Positions 34,204 to 45,660 of a stretch of 64,000 nucleotides of DNA are shown here, one piece after another. Every line of letters begins with the position of its first letter. Positions within the stretch are counted from its first letter, which is position 1. Origin of the DNA: Cylindrodendrum hubeiense (Eukaryota; Ascomycota; Sordariomycetes; Hypocreales; Nectriaceae). Both the position numbers and the translations under genes were made by a program. The notes beneath the pieces were generated by a model that ran no database searches, had not been told where the DNA came from, and saw only the letters and a program-made list of their open reading frames with translations. The stretch covers positions 62,001 to 126,000 of the forward strand of contig JAANBB010000064.1 in NCBI GenBank assembly GCA_014621425.1. Direction: 5' to 3'.

Positions 34204-36766
34204 ATGCATCACCCCCAATCAAGTACACAATCTCTCACTGCGGTAACCCCACCCTTCCTTGGCACCCTTCAGCTTTGGCAGCTCGCTGATAGGCCACATT
34301 TCCAAACAGTGTGATCTTTGCCATTACAGAAAGGTAAAATTATGTAGCGGCACATCCTGTGCTTAATTGACTGTCAATGCGCTGACTAGTGGCGTCTTTC
34401 AGGTCAGATGTGACAGGAAAGACCCCTGTGATCGCTGCACCGAGTCCTTCGCAAAATGCCTGCGAACGAGGTCGGTGAAGCGTACGAGGCGGAGACGTCA
34501 ACTCTGGCAGCAGATTACCAGCCCGTTAGATAATTTCCCGTCTTCGTTACATTCAAGCTCGTACTAACGACGACAGAGTTGAGCCATTGGATAACGAGGC
34601 GAATCAAGCCCGAGAGCCCACCAAATCGCCAGATATGACCAGCTACTCATTCCAAGATGAGATGGTACCCAACAATGACCAGTTACAGCCTGTAAGTCCG
34701 AGGGAAAGTCCTCCCAATTGGGTTCTTGGCCAAGGCGAGAGCACATCCTGGCCAGACTTGATGGACCGGGTTGAACCGAGTGCCGAGAGACCCAACTCTC
34801 AGCAGAGTTTAAATCGGCCGCCTACAAGGTCTTCATGGGACTGCCATTCAGATCCCAGTCTGCCGCAACAAACATCGTCAGACCAAGGCAGCAGTCACGA
34901 GGGTCAGATAGCTGCAATATTCGAGGCTCAAGCTTATATCCAGAGCGAACTTGCAGAAAACCCCAGGCTTGGCCCTCAAGAACGTGAGATTCTTGAGCTG
35001 GCCATGACCTTGTCATCCCAAACCTCTTCCATCAAAGATAAATCTATGACGGATGTTACAAGTATAATTACAGGAAAAGCAGACTTTTGTGACCCTAACA
35101 TGTACCCTTCTGCCGAAGCCATGTGCTACATATTGAGTGGTAAGCTTCCCGAGTTCGAGATTCATCAAAATACTCATATCCTTAGGGTATCGCACTGTTG
35201 CCGCCTCCTTTCATTCAGAACTTGCATCCATCATTTCCAAAGGAACATTTGAGCGGATGGCATTTGCTCTCATAGATCAACAGGTTCAAGGTCATATTCG
35301 AGTACAGTATATTGTATGCGTCAACTTCTTCGCACTCACCTTTGTGGTCGGACTCGAGGCCGAAGGCCAAACTCCGTCCATGAAAGAACGGCATAAGTCT
35401 CTCCAAGAGAGATATCGAAAGAATGCATTTACGGCCCTCGGCTACATCAGTGTACTTAACCCTGTCAGTTTGTCGCTACTTCAAGCACTGCTCGCTGGTG
35501 TAAGTCAAGCCTAGATCCCAACCAAAGGGGAATATCATGATTGCAACTGACAGTATTTCTCCTATTTAGGCAATGTTATTTCAGATGGCAGGCAGCGTTG
35601 ATAAGTGTGCCCAGCTGAGTGCCGCCGCTTGTGTTGTCTGTGCCCAAATGGGCGGCCGTTACTTTGCAAGCCTGGCTTCGGGAGCTTCTGAGCAGGATTC
35701 CTTAGAAGTTCGCCAGTGTCTTGGACATTGCTACATATTGGACAAGTCTTTATCAATGACTTTAGGCCGCCGCTCGTTCTTACCTGAGATGGAAGTCAAC
35801 GCAGCCATGCTGATCCCGCCAGCAGTGAACATGCCGAGTGCTCCCATCTTCAACATTTATGTCGAGTTTGCCAAAGTCCAAGATGCAATTGCTCGGGATA
35901 TGCGAGCTTCACGATTGCGTTCAAGCAACGATAAAACGGGCCTTATTAAGTCTCTACGCTTGAAGATGAATGATATTAGAGTCAAAATTCGAAAGGTATG
36001 TGCCCATTGCCAACACATTTCACTCATCCACCAGTTGACTTATTCTCAAGTTTCGGTTGCATCCCCCGCACTGCACTGATCACCTCTTGCAAGGAGAGTG
36101 GATGGGCGTGGACTTTACTTATTTCACAATCATGACTACCATCACCCGTCTACATCCGAACTTTTCGACCGATCAACACGTCAGGGAAAATTGCCTGGAG
36201 CACGCAAGACGCTCACTCTCCGAACTCCAGAACATGGAAGTACATGGTCTGAAAGCTGGCGGACACCAAAACGCCTACTGTTTATCTGTAGCCTGGTAAG
36301 TTAAATGCTAAAACCAATCGCCACTCTCCGTCTACGCTCAACATTTAATAAATGCTCATAGGATTGTGCTACTATACCCCCTTTGTCCCTTTTTTACTCT
36401 GTTCTGTAATGTTGTAGAAACATCAGACAGGAAAGACTTTGAGCTTCTAGAGGAGGTCACCAATGGGTTATCAATGTTCGCAGAAGCCAATGCATCGGTC
36501 AGGAACGTACAAGAATTATGCAGCACCCTTGTCTCATTAAGTAAGCCGCGTGTAAATGATTTCAACAACGATGAGATCTCATTTCACGACGTTGGGGACC
36601 AGATATAAAGTCGATTTGAATAGTGTATCACAACAGGCTCATAAATGCACATTTAACGTCCAATTTCTTTCAGGAGCAGATTCAAATTTTATCTCATCTT
36701 GATCAAATATGGTCATCTGGATTTACTCAGCACTGGGACCAGGAGTGGTTACCAGGTGACGATTAA
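34204..36766 (+). CDS. Zn2Cys6 transcription factor (regulator 2)
   Basis: Nine exons are proposed (34204-34242, 34310-34333, 34403-34524, 34577-35139, 35186-35499, 35570-35995, 36099-36295, 36362-36551, 36674-36766), giving 655 residues. Two introns split the zinc cluster, which reads CDLCHYRKVRC then DRKDPCDRC and C, spacing CX2CX6CX5CX2CX6C. The third intron has a perfect TACTAAC branch site. The rest matches fungal C6 factors: YRTVAASFHSELASII, WMGVDFTYFTIMTTI, AWIVLLYPLCPFFTLFCNVV. The last exon is chosen because it encodes a Trp-rich acidic end (WSSGFTQHWDQEWLPGDD). Reading on without that intron would stop at 36608 (643 residues). Likely a local regulator of the flanking transporter and ureohydrolase genes. 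Confidence 0.85.
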
Positions 36767-37034
36767 TATGGGTAATACATAAAATTTGGGCCTTTTTCAC
36801 AAACTATTTAATCTAAACATTCAGCTACACATGTTATGTGGATCTTATTTTCTTTACAAAATGATCGAGGTAGATTTGCACTACCCTCTGGCTGTGTGGC
36901 TTCCTTAGGGCCATGTGTCCAAGGCTGCCTTTGCATTTCTCTCTTGTGCTGCACTGACAGCAACATCCCAGGATGTGCAATAAAGAAGGTATCCTCCTAT
37001 GATCACCGAGTTCCTGTCAAATAATCATTAGATT

Positions 37035-38656
37035 TCAATCGGTTAACACGAGGAGGGAGTCTAACAAGGTAAGGGCAACGGCAATGCCAGTCCAAAGACC
37101 GACTAGCTCCCACTGCAGCCAGAAGGCGGCAGTAAAGCTAATTGGCATAGCGATAATGTAGTAACAGAATATGCTAATAACACTTCCTACTAGCTGATTC
37201 CCCAGAGCCCTCAGGGTTCCATTCATGGTTGTTGCTAAGGAATCAACAAGTTGGAAAGCAGCAATGATAGGGATAACCTTGATGACTTGCTCGATAACGC
37301 TTTCGTCATTGGTCAACCAACGAGCAGCAGAGCCTCCGAGACCTATCATTAAATTGAAGTTGAATACTCCAGCCAAACAAGCGCCGACCGCAGCCATCTA
37401 TCTCCAGTTAGAAGCTGTCATCGTTCACCCCGCCGCTGGGATCTTACCTTGGCACATTGTTTCGCCGGGTGGATAAGCCCAGCCCCGATGAGGTTCCCTA
37501 TCTGAGTCGAAGAAGCGACCGCCAGTGCGAAGGGAACCTGGAAAGTCAGTGCAATCAGGGGGCTGAGGATGCTTTGTGCAGCCAGTTGTGTGGTGGAGAT
37601 GTATGAGGCGGCAAGAGTCAACACTTCAAAGGCAACAAACTCGGCTTCGAGCATAAAAAATCCCGGAAAGGCCAGTTGAATCATTACGCCCCAGTTTTGG
37701 AATGCCTTCATTGTAAGCCCATTCCAGCATTTCTTACCGTCAATGAAGTAGACATAGAGGAACAAGAAGAACGGAAGCAGGTTGTTGCTAATCGCAGCCG
37801 AAATGGGGGCCCCAATAAACCCCAATTGCATTTTCCAGACGAGAAACCAATTGATGAACATATTCAATGGAGCAACGAAAAGCAGGATAAAGGTCGTAGC
37901 ATGGAAAATCCCTTGTGCCTGTAGGAATCGTTTGCCGGCCTCGAACGATGCATATCCTGGTGCGCCCAATAACAAAATTCGTAGGTAGAGCCCGGCGAGA
38001 TCTGCTGTACTCTTGTCGGGCACTATTACTCCCAGAATCTTGTCGGCATGATACCAAACAACCGATATTGGGATAGTCAATATCCAGAGAAAGAAGACCA
38101 TCTGCTGGAAATAAAGGCCGACCAAATGGTTTTTCTCAGATCCATAAGCTTGTGCGCAGAGTGTATCGAGGGCGGTAGCCATGCCTTGATAGACAGCATA
38201 CCCTGAAATATTTGCTGACATGACTGATAAGGAAACTATGATGTGTTATTATCACTTTCTTTTGCACTAGGCTCGGACTTACATGCCTGCGGCCAGCTCA
38301 GTCTTGCCAAGATGGCCAACTGCGAAGACATTTGTAAGACCAAGCGAATGCTGCAATAGACCTGCGACTATCAAAGGTATAGAATTTTTTGACAATATCC
38401 GAGCCTCTTGCGCCCAGCCGTATCCCAATTCTTGTTGTGCCACTTCAGGATCGATCTCAACCCTGCTTGGGTGAGCCCTGGCATTGATGTGTTCGGGCCT
38501 TCCATTAACAAGTAGCGGTGTTCTCTCGGAGGACGCTACCTGAGGAGGAAACGATAAGAAATTATCAGATTGCGCAGGGTCGCTTCCGTCCATTTTGCTC
38601 AGGGAATGGGATAGTGGAGGCTGTGGTGGTGATGTAGAAGGAAAGGTCATAGTCAT
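37035..38656 (-). CDS. MATE-family multidrug/metabolite exporter
   Basis: Three exons (38656-38287, 38235-37448, 37397-37035) encode 506 residues. About 12 membrane segments and MATE motifs are visible: GHLGKTELAAVSLSVMSANI, GYAVYQGMATALDTLCAQAY, LLLGAPGYASFEAGKRFLQA and QIGNLIGAG. The first intron (38286-38236) only keeps the conserved AAVSL sequence if its donor is GCATGT after CAG, a GC..AG intron. The nearby GTAAGT four bases later would destroy the frame. MATE proteins export cationic or amphipathic compounds, driven by ion gradients. It is transcribed divergently from the ureohydrolase. The C-terminus (LLVLTD) is short for the family. Confidence 0.9.
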
Positions 38657-39196
38657 GACTATGATAATATAGCACTAAGAGTGAACAGAATTGAATTCAC
38701 CAATTCACGTGCCGATCTTCCGAGAGACTAGCTCGAAATGCTTTCAATGGCGTAATGACTACTTTGTTCCGGAACCCTGGGGAAATCTGCGCATCTCGGA
38801 ACACCCGGCATCCGTCTAGTGCCCATGACTGCTGGTATAGCGAACGCATTATAATCGTAAACACGCCACCTGGGGCCATGTATTTTGCTTGTTTATCTCG
38901 TAGGACTTTCCTTGAACCCTTTTCCGATATCTGGAGTCTTATCTATCCCGAGTTTTCGGCCGATGTGGTGGTTGAGTCCGACGCTTGCCGTATCTTACCT
39001 TATCTGCTCCCAGTCGGATCAGCTGGATGTCTCGGCGAGCCAAATTGGGGTTCTCGGCCAGCTAAATTGGGAATCTCGTGCAGTCCGCTGAGTCAGCCTA
39101 ACATCTTGTTTGCTATTAACACTTCCATTTCGAGCCATCCTGCAATTGGGTTCCAATTCAATTAGATCCTTCATTTCATTATTCCATTATTTTGCT
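38657..39196. promoter_or_regulatory. Divergent promoter between MATE exporter and ureohydrolase
   Basis: About 540 bp without coding sequence, shared by two genes pointing apart. It contains the tandem TCTCGGC element at 39030-39078 and a GCATCTCGGA decamer at 38791 that also occurs in the MFS/Rid promoter at 42963. These are candidate sites for the cluster regulators. Confidence 0.55.
39030..39078. repeat. 22-bp direct repeat, two copies plus a third start
   Basis: Units begin at 39030 and 39052, each TCTCGGC then AGC, then AAATTGGG, and a third TCTCG starts at 39074. The exact 22-bp spacing (about two helical turns) in a divergent promoter suggests an operator-like site. The ureohydrolase start is about 120 bp downstream. 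Confidence 0.8.
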
Positions 39197-40595
39197 ATGA
39201 ATTATTCAGTAGCTTTGCTCGCCGTAGCGTCGCTGAGCAACCAGCTCCTTGGCGCCATCGCATATGTTCCCAAACCGCCTAGAGATCAGATCAAACTAGG
39301 CAATGAGCCTCAAGAAGCACAAACCTTTCACCAGACTTCCATCTACCGTCCCCCGGACGATTATTCTTTGATGGGATCCAGGCCAAATGCACCCCAAGAG
39401 TTTCACATGTATGACAACTTTGGCAAGGACTCCCCAATGCCCGGGATTGCGACCTTTGCCCATATTGACTGGACGAACTGCTTTGTACCTGAGAACGACG
39501 GGTCCTTTGACATTGGTATTGTGGGTATGCCCTTCGACTTGGGTGTGAGCTATCGCCCTGGGCAGCGATTCGGCCCGGCAGCTACTCGAACTGCCGCGCA
39601 ACGAATGGCTCCGTTCATCTCATGGAGGTGAGATATAACTTGATGCGATAATTCCTTGGTCATTTCATTAACATATGAAAGCATGGCTCACGGCATGGTC
39701 AACCCATTCTTAGACTGGGCTACTGTTGTCGATTGTGGAGACATTCCTAATTCTGTTTTTGACAAATATGAGGCGGTTCAGGAGCTTGGTGCTGGACTTC
39801 ACTCAATGGCATCTCGAAAGCCCAAGGACACGGTGAAGGGTGACAAAGTTCGCTTGATTACCCTGGGTGGGGATCATACTATCAGTGAGTCCGTCTCGAA
39901 TTCTGCATTGTTTATCATGGCAGGTCCAATACTGATACGCCATTTAGCACTTCCCTCCCTCCGTGCCCTGTATCCTGTGTGGGGTGAGATGGCAGTCATT
40001 CACTTTGATTCTCACCTTGATACCTGGAACCCCGCGCAGTGGGGTGGGGGACTAAATAAGTATGATGAGATTACGCATGGGACTCTTCTTCACTTTGCTC
40101 ATGAAGAAGGTCTTCTAAAAAACGACACTAGCATTCATGTTGGGACTCGTGCAGTGCTCTTTGACAAGAATGAGGATCTTCGGCATGATGCTGAATGCGG
40201 ATTCCAGTGCATCATGGCTACAGATGTCGATACAATTGGTATCAATGCAATTGTTGAGAGAATAGTAGAGAGAGTTGGTAACAATCCTGTCTACGTCACC
40301 ATCGATATCGATGTTCTCGATCCTGGTGAGTGTCAAACATAAATTTCGAAGTGCTTTACTTACACCACTTACAGCCTTTGCTCCAGCTACCGGCACGACC
40401 GAAATTGGAGGATGGTCGACCCGTGAACTTGTAGCTGTGCTCAGAGGCCTTAGCAATGCAGGTGTCCTCATTATTGGGGCTGATGTTGCGGAGCTTTCGC
40501 CAGTCTATGACGATGCATCCCAGACTACAGCGACAGCTGTCGCACAGCTCGTGTTTGAACTATTGCAGTGGATGGTAAAAGTTCCATATAACTAG
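39197..40595 (+). CDS. Secreted-type ureohydrolase (agmatinase/arginase family)
   Basis: Four exons (39197-39627, 39682-39884, 39948-40325, 40375-40595) give 410 residues. The N-terminus (MNYSVALLAVASLSNQLLGA then IA) looks like a signal peptide. The dimanganese centre residues of the family are present: GGDHTI, HFDSHLDTW and TIDIDVLDPAFAPATGTTE. Also visible is FDIGIVGMPFDLGVSYRPG. The middle aspartate motif is DSHLD instead of the bacterial DAHxD, which as I recall is usual in fungal members. Such enzymes hydrolyse guanidino groups (agmatine, guanidinobutyrate and similar) to urea and an amine. The signal peptide suggests action in the secretory route or outside the cell. Exact substrate unknown. 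Confidence 0.92.
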
Positions 40596-40865
40596 CGTGA
40601 CTCTCCACGGGGAATTCCTATAAATTTATATCATATCATGCTCCATTCTCCCGGGGCCTTGTTAGTCATTGTGTCTGGAGCACCTTAGATCGTGAACAAT
40701 GTAGAAATGATTGCAAGCATGCTAAAAGTCCAAAGTTCTTATGCGACATAGAACTGGGGGATATTTCTCAGGTACAAGCATTTCCTACATCGAGGTTATG
40801 ATAGTAAGCAAGACTATCATGTTAATAATCTCAATATGCAGGATTTACTACGCAGTAACGCAACT
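40596..40865. other. Short spacer between converging ureohydrolase and MFS genes
   Basis: 3' flanks of two converging genes; no coding sequence recognised. Confidence 0.6.
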
Positions 40866-42524
40866 CTAATGACACTGCGCATCTAAGACCCTTTCCATTT
40901 TGTCTCTCCACCTTTCACCCCTTCTTTTCAAAGATATGATACACATGTATCCAGTTGCCCATGCTAGAATCCCAACCATGGTCAAAAGCCAGCCATGGCC
41001 CATGATGTCAATGAGAGGTTGTGCAATGACGGTTCCCACACAGCTAAAAACGTTCCTAATGAGATTATTGAGCGCAACACCACTACTGCTCCTCCGTGGC
41101 ATGAACTCTGTCGCCATTGTCGTTGTTGCGCTAAAGACCATCATCACGCTGCCCCCAAAAAACAGGACTGCAACTGATGGCGCCACCCAGTGAACTCCAT
41201 GCTGAATAGTCCACCCATACCAGATGAGTGACGCAGGGTAGACCGTGAGAGAAATCCAAGCATTCAATCCTATTCGATCTTCAGGGAGGAAGATGGGCTG
41301 ACCATCAGAGTCATACCGACCGGCGTTCGTTGCAGCTCGAACCATGATTTTGTCAACCCAGGCGCCACCGAGCACAGATGCTAGGATACAACCTATAGTG
41401 TTGGGGATAAAAAGAAGGCCGACTATTGTTGGTGAATGTTCATAAGGTGGTTCTGAAAATGCAGCTTGCATTGATATGTTGAGAACATAACATGACCCAA
41501 ACGCAACGGAAGCAATATAAATAACAATTGCAACAGCAGGGAACCGCAGGTACGCCACCACTGCCAAAGGGTCGATCAGATGACGCTTGGTGAACTTGAC
41601 TATTCTTCTGATAGTTAAACCTTCATTCAGATTCGCAACCTCGTCATTCGTACTATCATCGCCTGTTTGTGCCACGCCTGTGTTTCGCTTTGCCAACGTC
41701 TCCGGCAACGCAAGCATGATCAAGATCAAGACCAAAACGCCGTGCGCGGTCAGGAACCATATGACACTTCGCCACCCAAATCTTTCAGTAAGAACACCTC
41801 CAATCATTGGCAAGAACAGCGGCCCCGCCAATGGACCAAGGTAGAATATGCTCATCGCGTACGCCCGTTCTTCGGGCCGCCATATATCGGCAATAGTGCC
41901 GGCGCCGACGGCCTGAGCGGATGCAGCTGCGCCACCTGAGAGAAGCCGAAATGCTATCAACATAGCAATGTTGGAGCTCATTCCACAAGCGAACGTCAAG
42001 AGGATATTGAGTAGAAACGATATTAAAAATATAGCTCGCCTTCCTGCTGTCTCGGAATAGGATGACCACCACAATGGAAAGATAGATGACGAGAGCAGGT
42101 AGAAAGCGACAGAAAGATTGATGACTGTCGATGATGTCTGCAAATCTCTTGACATATCCTGAATACTAGCTGCACTGAAATGTTAGTGCTGCTCGACAAG
42201 TTTCGCGCTCATTTAGATTGGGGCCTGCTCACGGTAGAAAATAGAGGCGCTCATTGGTGCTGTGGCTGCAGCGATAGCCACAACAGCGGTTATCGTCCAT
42301 TTCACTCTTTTCTCATAGGCATAAGGGTTGTTTATTTCCGGTATCAGTGAGATCCACCCTAGAAGTCCGACATGGCTTCTGACAGCCGTAATTCTGCCAG
42401 GCGGGATAGACTCAGTCGCAGGAAGAGTTGACAGGTTCTGTACAGCATCGACGTTCCCATCTACTGCTTTTGATGCTTCAGGGCTATTTTCTTGTGTACT
42501 CTTGCTGTTACCGGATCTATGCAT
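40866..42524 (-). CDS. MFS transporter, DHA1 polyamine/drug type
   Basis: Two exons (42524-42233 and 42169-40866) encode 531 residues. The junction (phase 1, acceptor CAG after GTG) restores SIFYPSIQDMSRDLQTS, typical of this family. Twelve membrane segments are likely. The loop-2 motif reads SYSETAGRRAIF, followed by FRLLSGGAAASAQAVGAGT and RAYAMSIFYLGPLAGPLFLP, as in fungal polyamine (Tpo1-like) and multidrug antiporters. The cytosolic N-terminus (about 75 residues) is Ser/Thr-rich. Its position between a ureohydrolase and a Rid protein fits transport of a polyamine-like substrate or product, an inference from context. Confidence 0.9.
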
Positions 42525-43131
42525 GTTGCTGTGTCCTTCAGAACTTATTGTGCTTTGGCGAGTAATTGACTTGCACTTCGTCGTCGTTTATTAGGGTCTG
42601 GATAAGGGCCTCGTCAAGCATTGTTTCCACTCTTCAATCCAGAAAAAGTTTTAAGAAGATGATGGTGAATATTAGATCACGTTCTTGTACCCACGATTTG
42701 CTAAATTCGTCACAGGGTGGTGGAGTTGGGACCAGACGCGTGCTGGGCAAATGCCGACCAGGACAGCACTCTGCCCTTATCGCCATTTGGCTCATATCTA
42801 TACCGATCCCGAAAGCCATGGTCAAACTCGAATCCAATGCATCGATAGCGGCTGAGTATACCACCCGAGGGGCAGGTTGCACATCCGGAAGATACGTTAT
42901 CTTCAAGTGCGATAACACTCGAGGGGCCCGATGGCACCATGGTTCGTCGTGCAGGGATCTCGGCATCTCGGAGATAACATCGTGCGATTGCAGCCTGTTC
43001 CAAAAGTGCATCATCACATCAAAGGAACAGGTGGATTACCAAAGTGAGCTCGCTTGAGTATAAATGCACATTTTAGAGTGCTCCTACAACATATTATCCC
43101 TAATCAAATAATTGAAAAATAATTTATCATT
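42525..43131. promoter_or_regulatory. Divergent promoter between MFS transporter and Rid gene
   Basis: About 600 bp with no recognisable gene, between two genes pointing apart. A GCATCTCGGA decamer at 42963-42972 matches one in the MATE/ureohydrolase promoter. Confidence 0.5.
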
Positions 43132-43597
43132 ATGTCGGACCTTGAATATTTCAGCTATGATGGATTCGGCAAGTTCGCTCTGGAGAACTATGGCTACAAC
43201 CAAGCTGTTCGGGTTGGGGATAGAATCGAAATATCCGGCCAAGGTGTGCTCAATTAGCTGTCCCTCCACATGAAAGCAATGTTAATATTCTTCAGGCGGA
43301 TGGGACCCCAACTCAGCCCCTGCAGTCTTAGCTGGAGATCTCAAGGCCCAGATTGGCCAGGCTTTCTCCAACATAGACCACACCATCAAGAGCGCAGGAG
43401 GCAAGGGAATGTCGCAAGTGTTTCGCATTAATTCGTACCATCCCAAACTGTCTCCTGAGGCTCTTGCTTCAATGAAGGAGAATCTGGAGAAATGGTTTCC
43501 AGATCACAAACCTATCTGGACGGCAGTAGGCGTAGAAAAGCTGGCGTTCGAAGAGATGCTTATCGAGATTGAGGCAGTCGCTTATGTTCCACAGTGA
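43132..43597 (+). CDS. Rid (YjgF/YER057c/UK114) family protein
   Basis: Two exons (43132-43243 and 43296-43597) give 137 residues, the normal length for the family. Family features are RVGDRIEISGQGGWDP near residues 28-43, the helix LKAQIGQAFSNIDHTIKSAG and the end EMLIEIEAVAYVPQ. Archetypal RidA deaminates reactive enamine/imine intermediates using an Arg in the P-x-R segment. Here that position appears to be Trp (PIWTAVGVEKL, about residue 112), so this is a non-archetypal Rid member, perhaps with another substrate. Divergent from the MFS gene, at the end of the proposed cluster. Confidence 0.9.
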
Positions 43598-44046
43598 GCT
43601 CGAGATATTTTCTAGGGGATCTTTTATTTCTATAACTACGGGAGGTCTTTATTACATTTGCATCTCAGTTAATTCATACTTAGATAAGAATCAGGGACCC
43701 TGGAGTGGGAGTCATTGCCTGACCATGAAGTATCGGCTGTCTATCGGGCCTCGTCGCTGCATGTCACTCCTGGCTGATTCCTCATCACATGGAAGTTGGA
43801 TCAGATTCCCTCATATGCATTACCTTTGACGATTCGCCTCGATATTAAGGACCAAAACCCACCCGCCCCCCAGGAAACGCATCTGTGAGATATTTCTGTT
43901 CTGACCCGAAAGAATTCCATGGGGTATAAATTAAACATCCCCAAACTCAACAGAAACGCGAAATCACGAAAAGTTGTCACCTTCTAAGCTTCAGCCCCCG
44001 TCCCTGCCAACTGTCTATCGTTCCATCCGCCCCGAGCTCACTTTGA
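43598..44046. other. Intergenic spacer, no gene seen
   Basis: 3' flank of the Rid gene and unassigned DNA; nothing recognised on either strand. Confidence 0.55.
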
Positions 44047-45660
44047 TCATCCCAAGCTAGCTATCTTGCGCTTGTCTTTGTGCTTGCATTTCCAGGTGCT
44101 GTAATTGTTGCTCCTGTGATGACATCTGCTGCTCTCTACGCTGAGCCAAGGTTTGCTCATGCGGGGCCTGCGTGAACGAAGCTTGCATGACCCTTTTATG
44201 ATTTCTTGTGAAATCTGTTCAAGTCCTCCATATTTATCTGCAAGGCTTTGTAACATCTTTTTATACAAGACCTGAGCCTGTTTGTGGATAAAATCTTGCA
44301 CTGGATTAGCAACTTGCTGTAGTTGCTGTTTTTGGTGCAATAGTTCGTTGCTGGGCCCTAATTAGGGCAATAAGTCGGGGGCTATTCTCTGTTATACCCT
44401 AGTCGTTCACCATCACAGCTTGTGCTTGCTCCATCTGCGAGTTCTGGGTCATCATATAAGAGGCGGGCTGGCTACCACGCCTGAGTCCATCTGCTTCATT
44501 GTAACGGTGCTGAACATGGGAGAGTACATGCTCTGTGGCGTCTCTTGTCTAGCTACTGACGAAGAGGCAGAAGGCTGGGGTATCTGAGCCTGGAGGCGTG
44601 ATTGAGCCAGCCCAGAAATGCTATTTGTTCCTGGGGCAGGCGTGCCAGTTTCCCCATTCGCCACAACTCCACTCTGGGTAGGGTGAAAATGCTGTGTCTG
44701 GGTTATGGTCGGTCTGCAGAAATTCGGATTGCTTTGCGTCGATGCAGTCGCGTAAGACTGTCACTGTGCTTCAGCTCGTTTCATGCGCTCCAATGCTGCA
44801 GCTGCCTCTCACATGGCTGACTCATGATCTGCTGCCAGTTGTTTTAGGGTCTTGGGCAGGCCATCTTCACTCAGGTACGTCTCCCGCTTGATTGCACCGC
44901 TGAAGTGTGCCAAGGAGGAGAGCGTGACGGGAATGGTGGAGGCAGTGAGGTAGTTACCGTAATTATCAACCGTGGTGATGACCGTGTGGGGCTGGGCTGC
45001 TCCGTAAGGGTGGAGGAGAAGCTCGTACGGAGCTGGGTTAGTCGAGTAAGGGAACAGAGTAGGAGTGTGAGAACGTTCCCGGTCGTCTTAGGCGCCGGGG
45101 TAGAAGAAGTCGTCCTGCTCCACGTGAGGCGTGCTCTGACCCTGGGATGGAGTAGTCTTGGCGGGGGTGGCAGGCTGAACTTTGTGAGGCTTGGAAGAGG
45201 AGGAGCGCTTCGGCTTGGTGGACGAGGTCTGGGACTGCTTCTTGGAGTCGGCGGAGTCGATGGAGTCAGCACGGCGCTCGAGGTCTTTGAGGCGGCTTAT
45301 TTCTTGCTGATGCCGTTGTCTCTTGTGTCTCTGTCTCTTCTGCTGCTGTCTTCTATCATTTTCTTGCCGTTCAATCTTCTCCTGCTCGTTCTTTTCGGAA
45401 TACTCGCGTTTAATATCTATAATAACCTTGGAGCACTCGAACCAAGGCTTAACTGTTGCGGTACCAGTCTGGATAGAGGTTCCTCCAGATTCCTTATCGA
45501 CAGGTACTTCGCTTCCGAAATGGCTTGAGCTTTGGTCTTTTCTGCAAAGTCGGAGTGACGTTTCTCGTAGTGTTGCTTCCAGTAATGATGGTGTTCTCCG
45601 GAGGGAAGTCGAGTAATACCGAGTAAAGAAAAACAAAGCACTTTGGTTTGATAGCACATG
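44047..45660 (-). pseudogene. Decayed Gln-rich protein gene
   Basis: Read on the minus strand, a long protein can be followed only by passing stops and frame changes. From the 5' side: HYEKRHSDFAEKTKAQAISE, a frame change near 45500, KPWFECSKVIIDIKREYSEK, a basic coiled coil (RQENDRRQQQKRQRHKRQRH), a TAA at 45090, APYELLLHPYGAAQPHTVIT, two TGA codons (about 44817 and 44760), a Pro/Ser/Gln-rich part, a frame change, and KQQLQQVANPVQDFIHKQAQ near 44300. The stops lie in the same frame with good coding on both sides. It resembles a Q-rich transcriptional regulator, but I cannot name the family. No intron model repairs it. Confidence 0.65.

Noticed and set aside
38791..42972. GCATCTCGGA decamer shared by two cluster promoters (38791 and 42963)
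   Set aside because: A shared 10-mer between two promoters of this size is not far from chance, so it is mentioned only as a weak hint.
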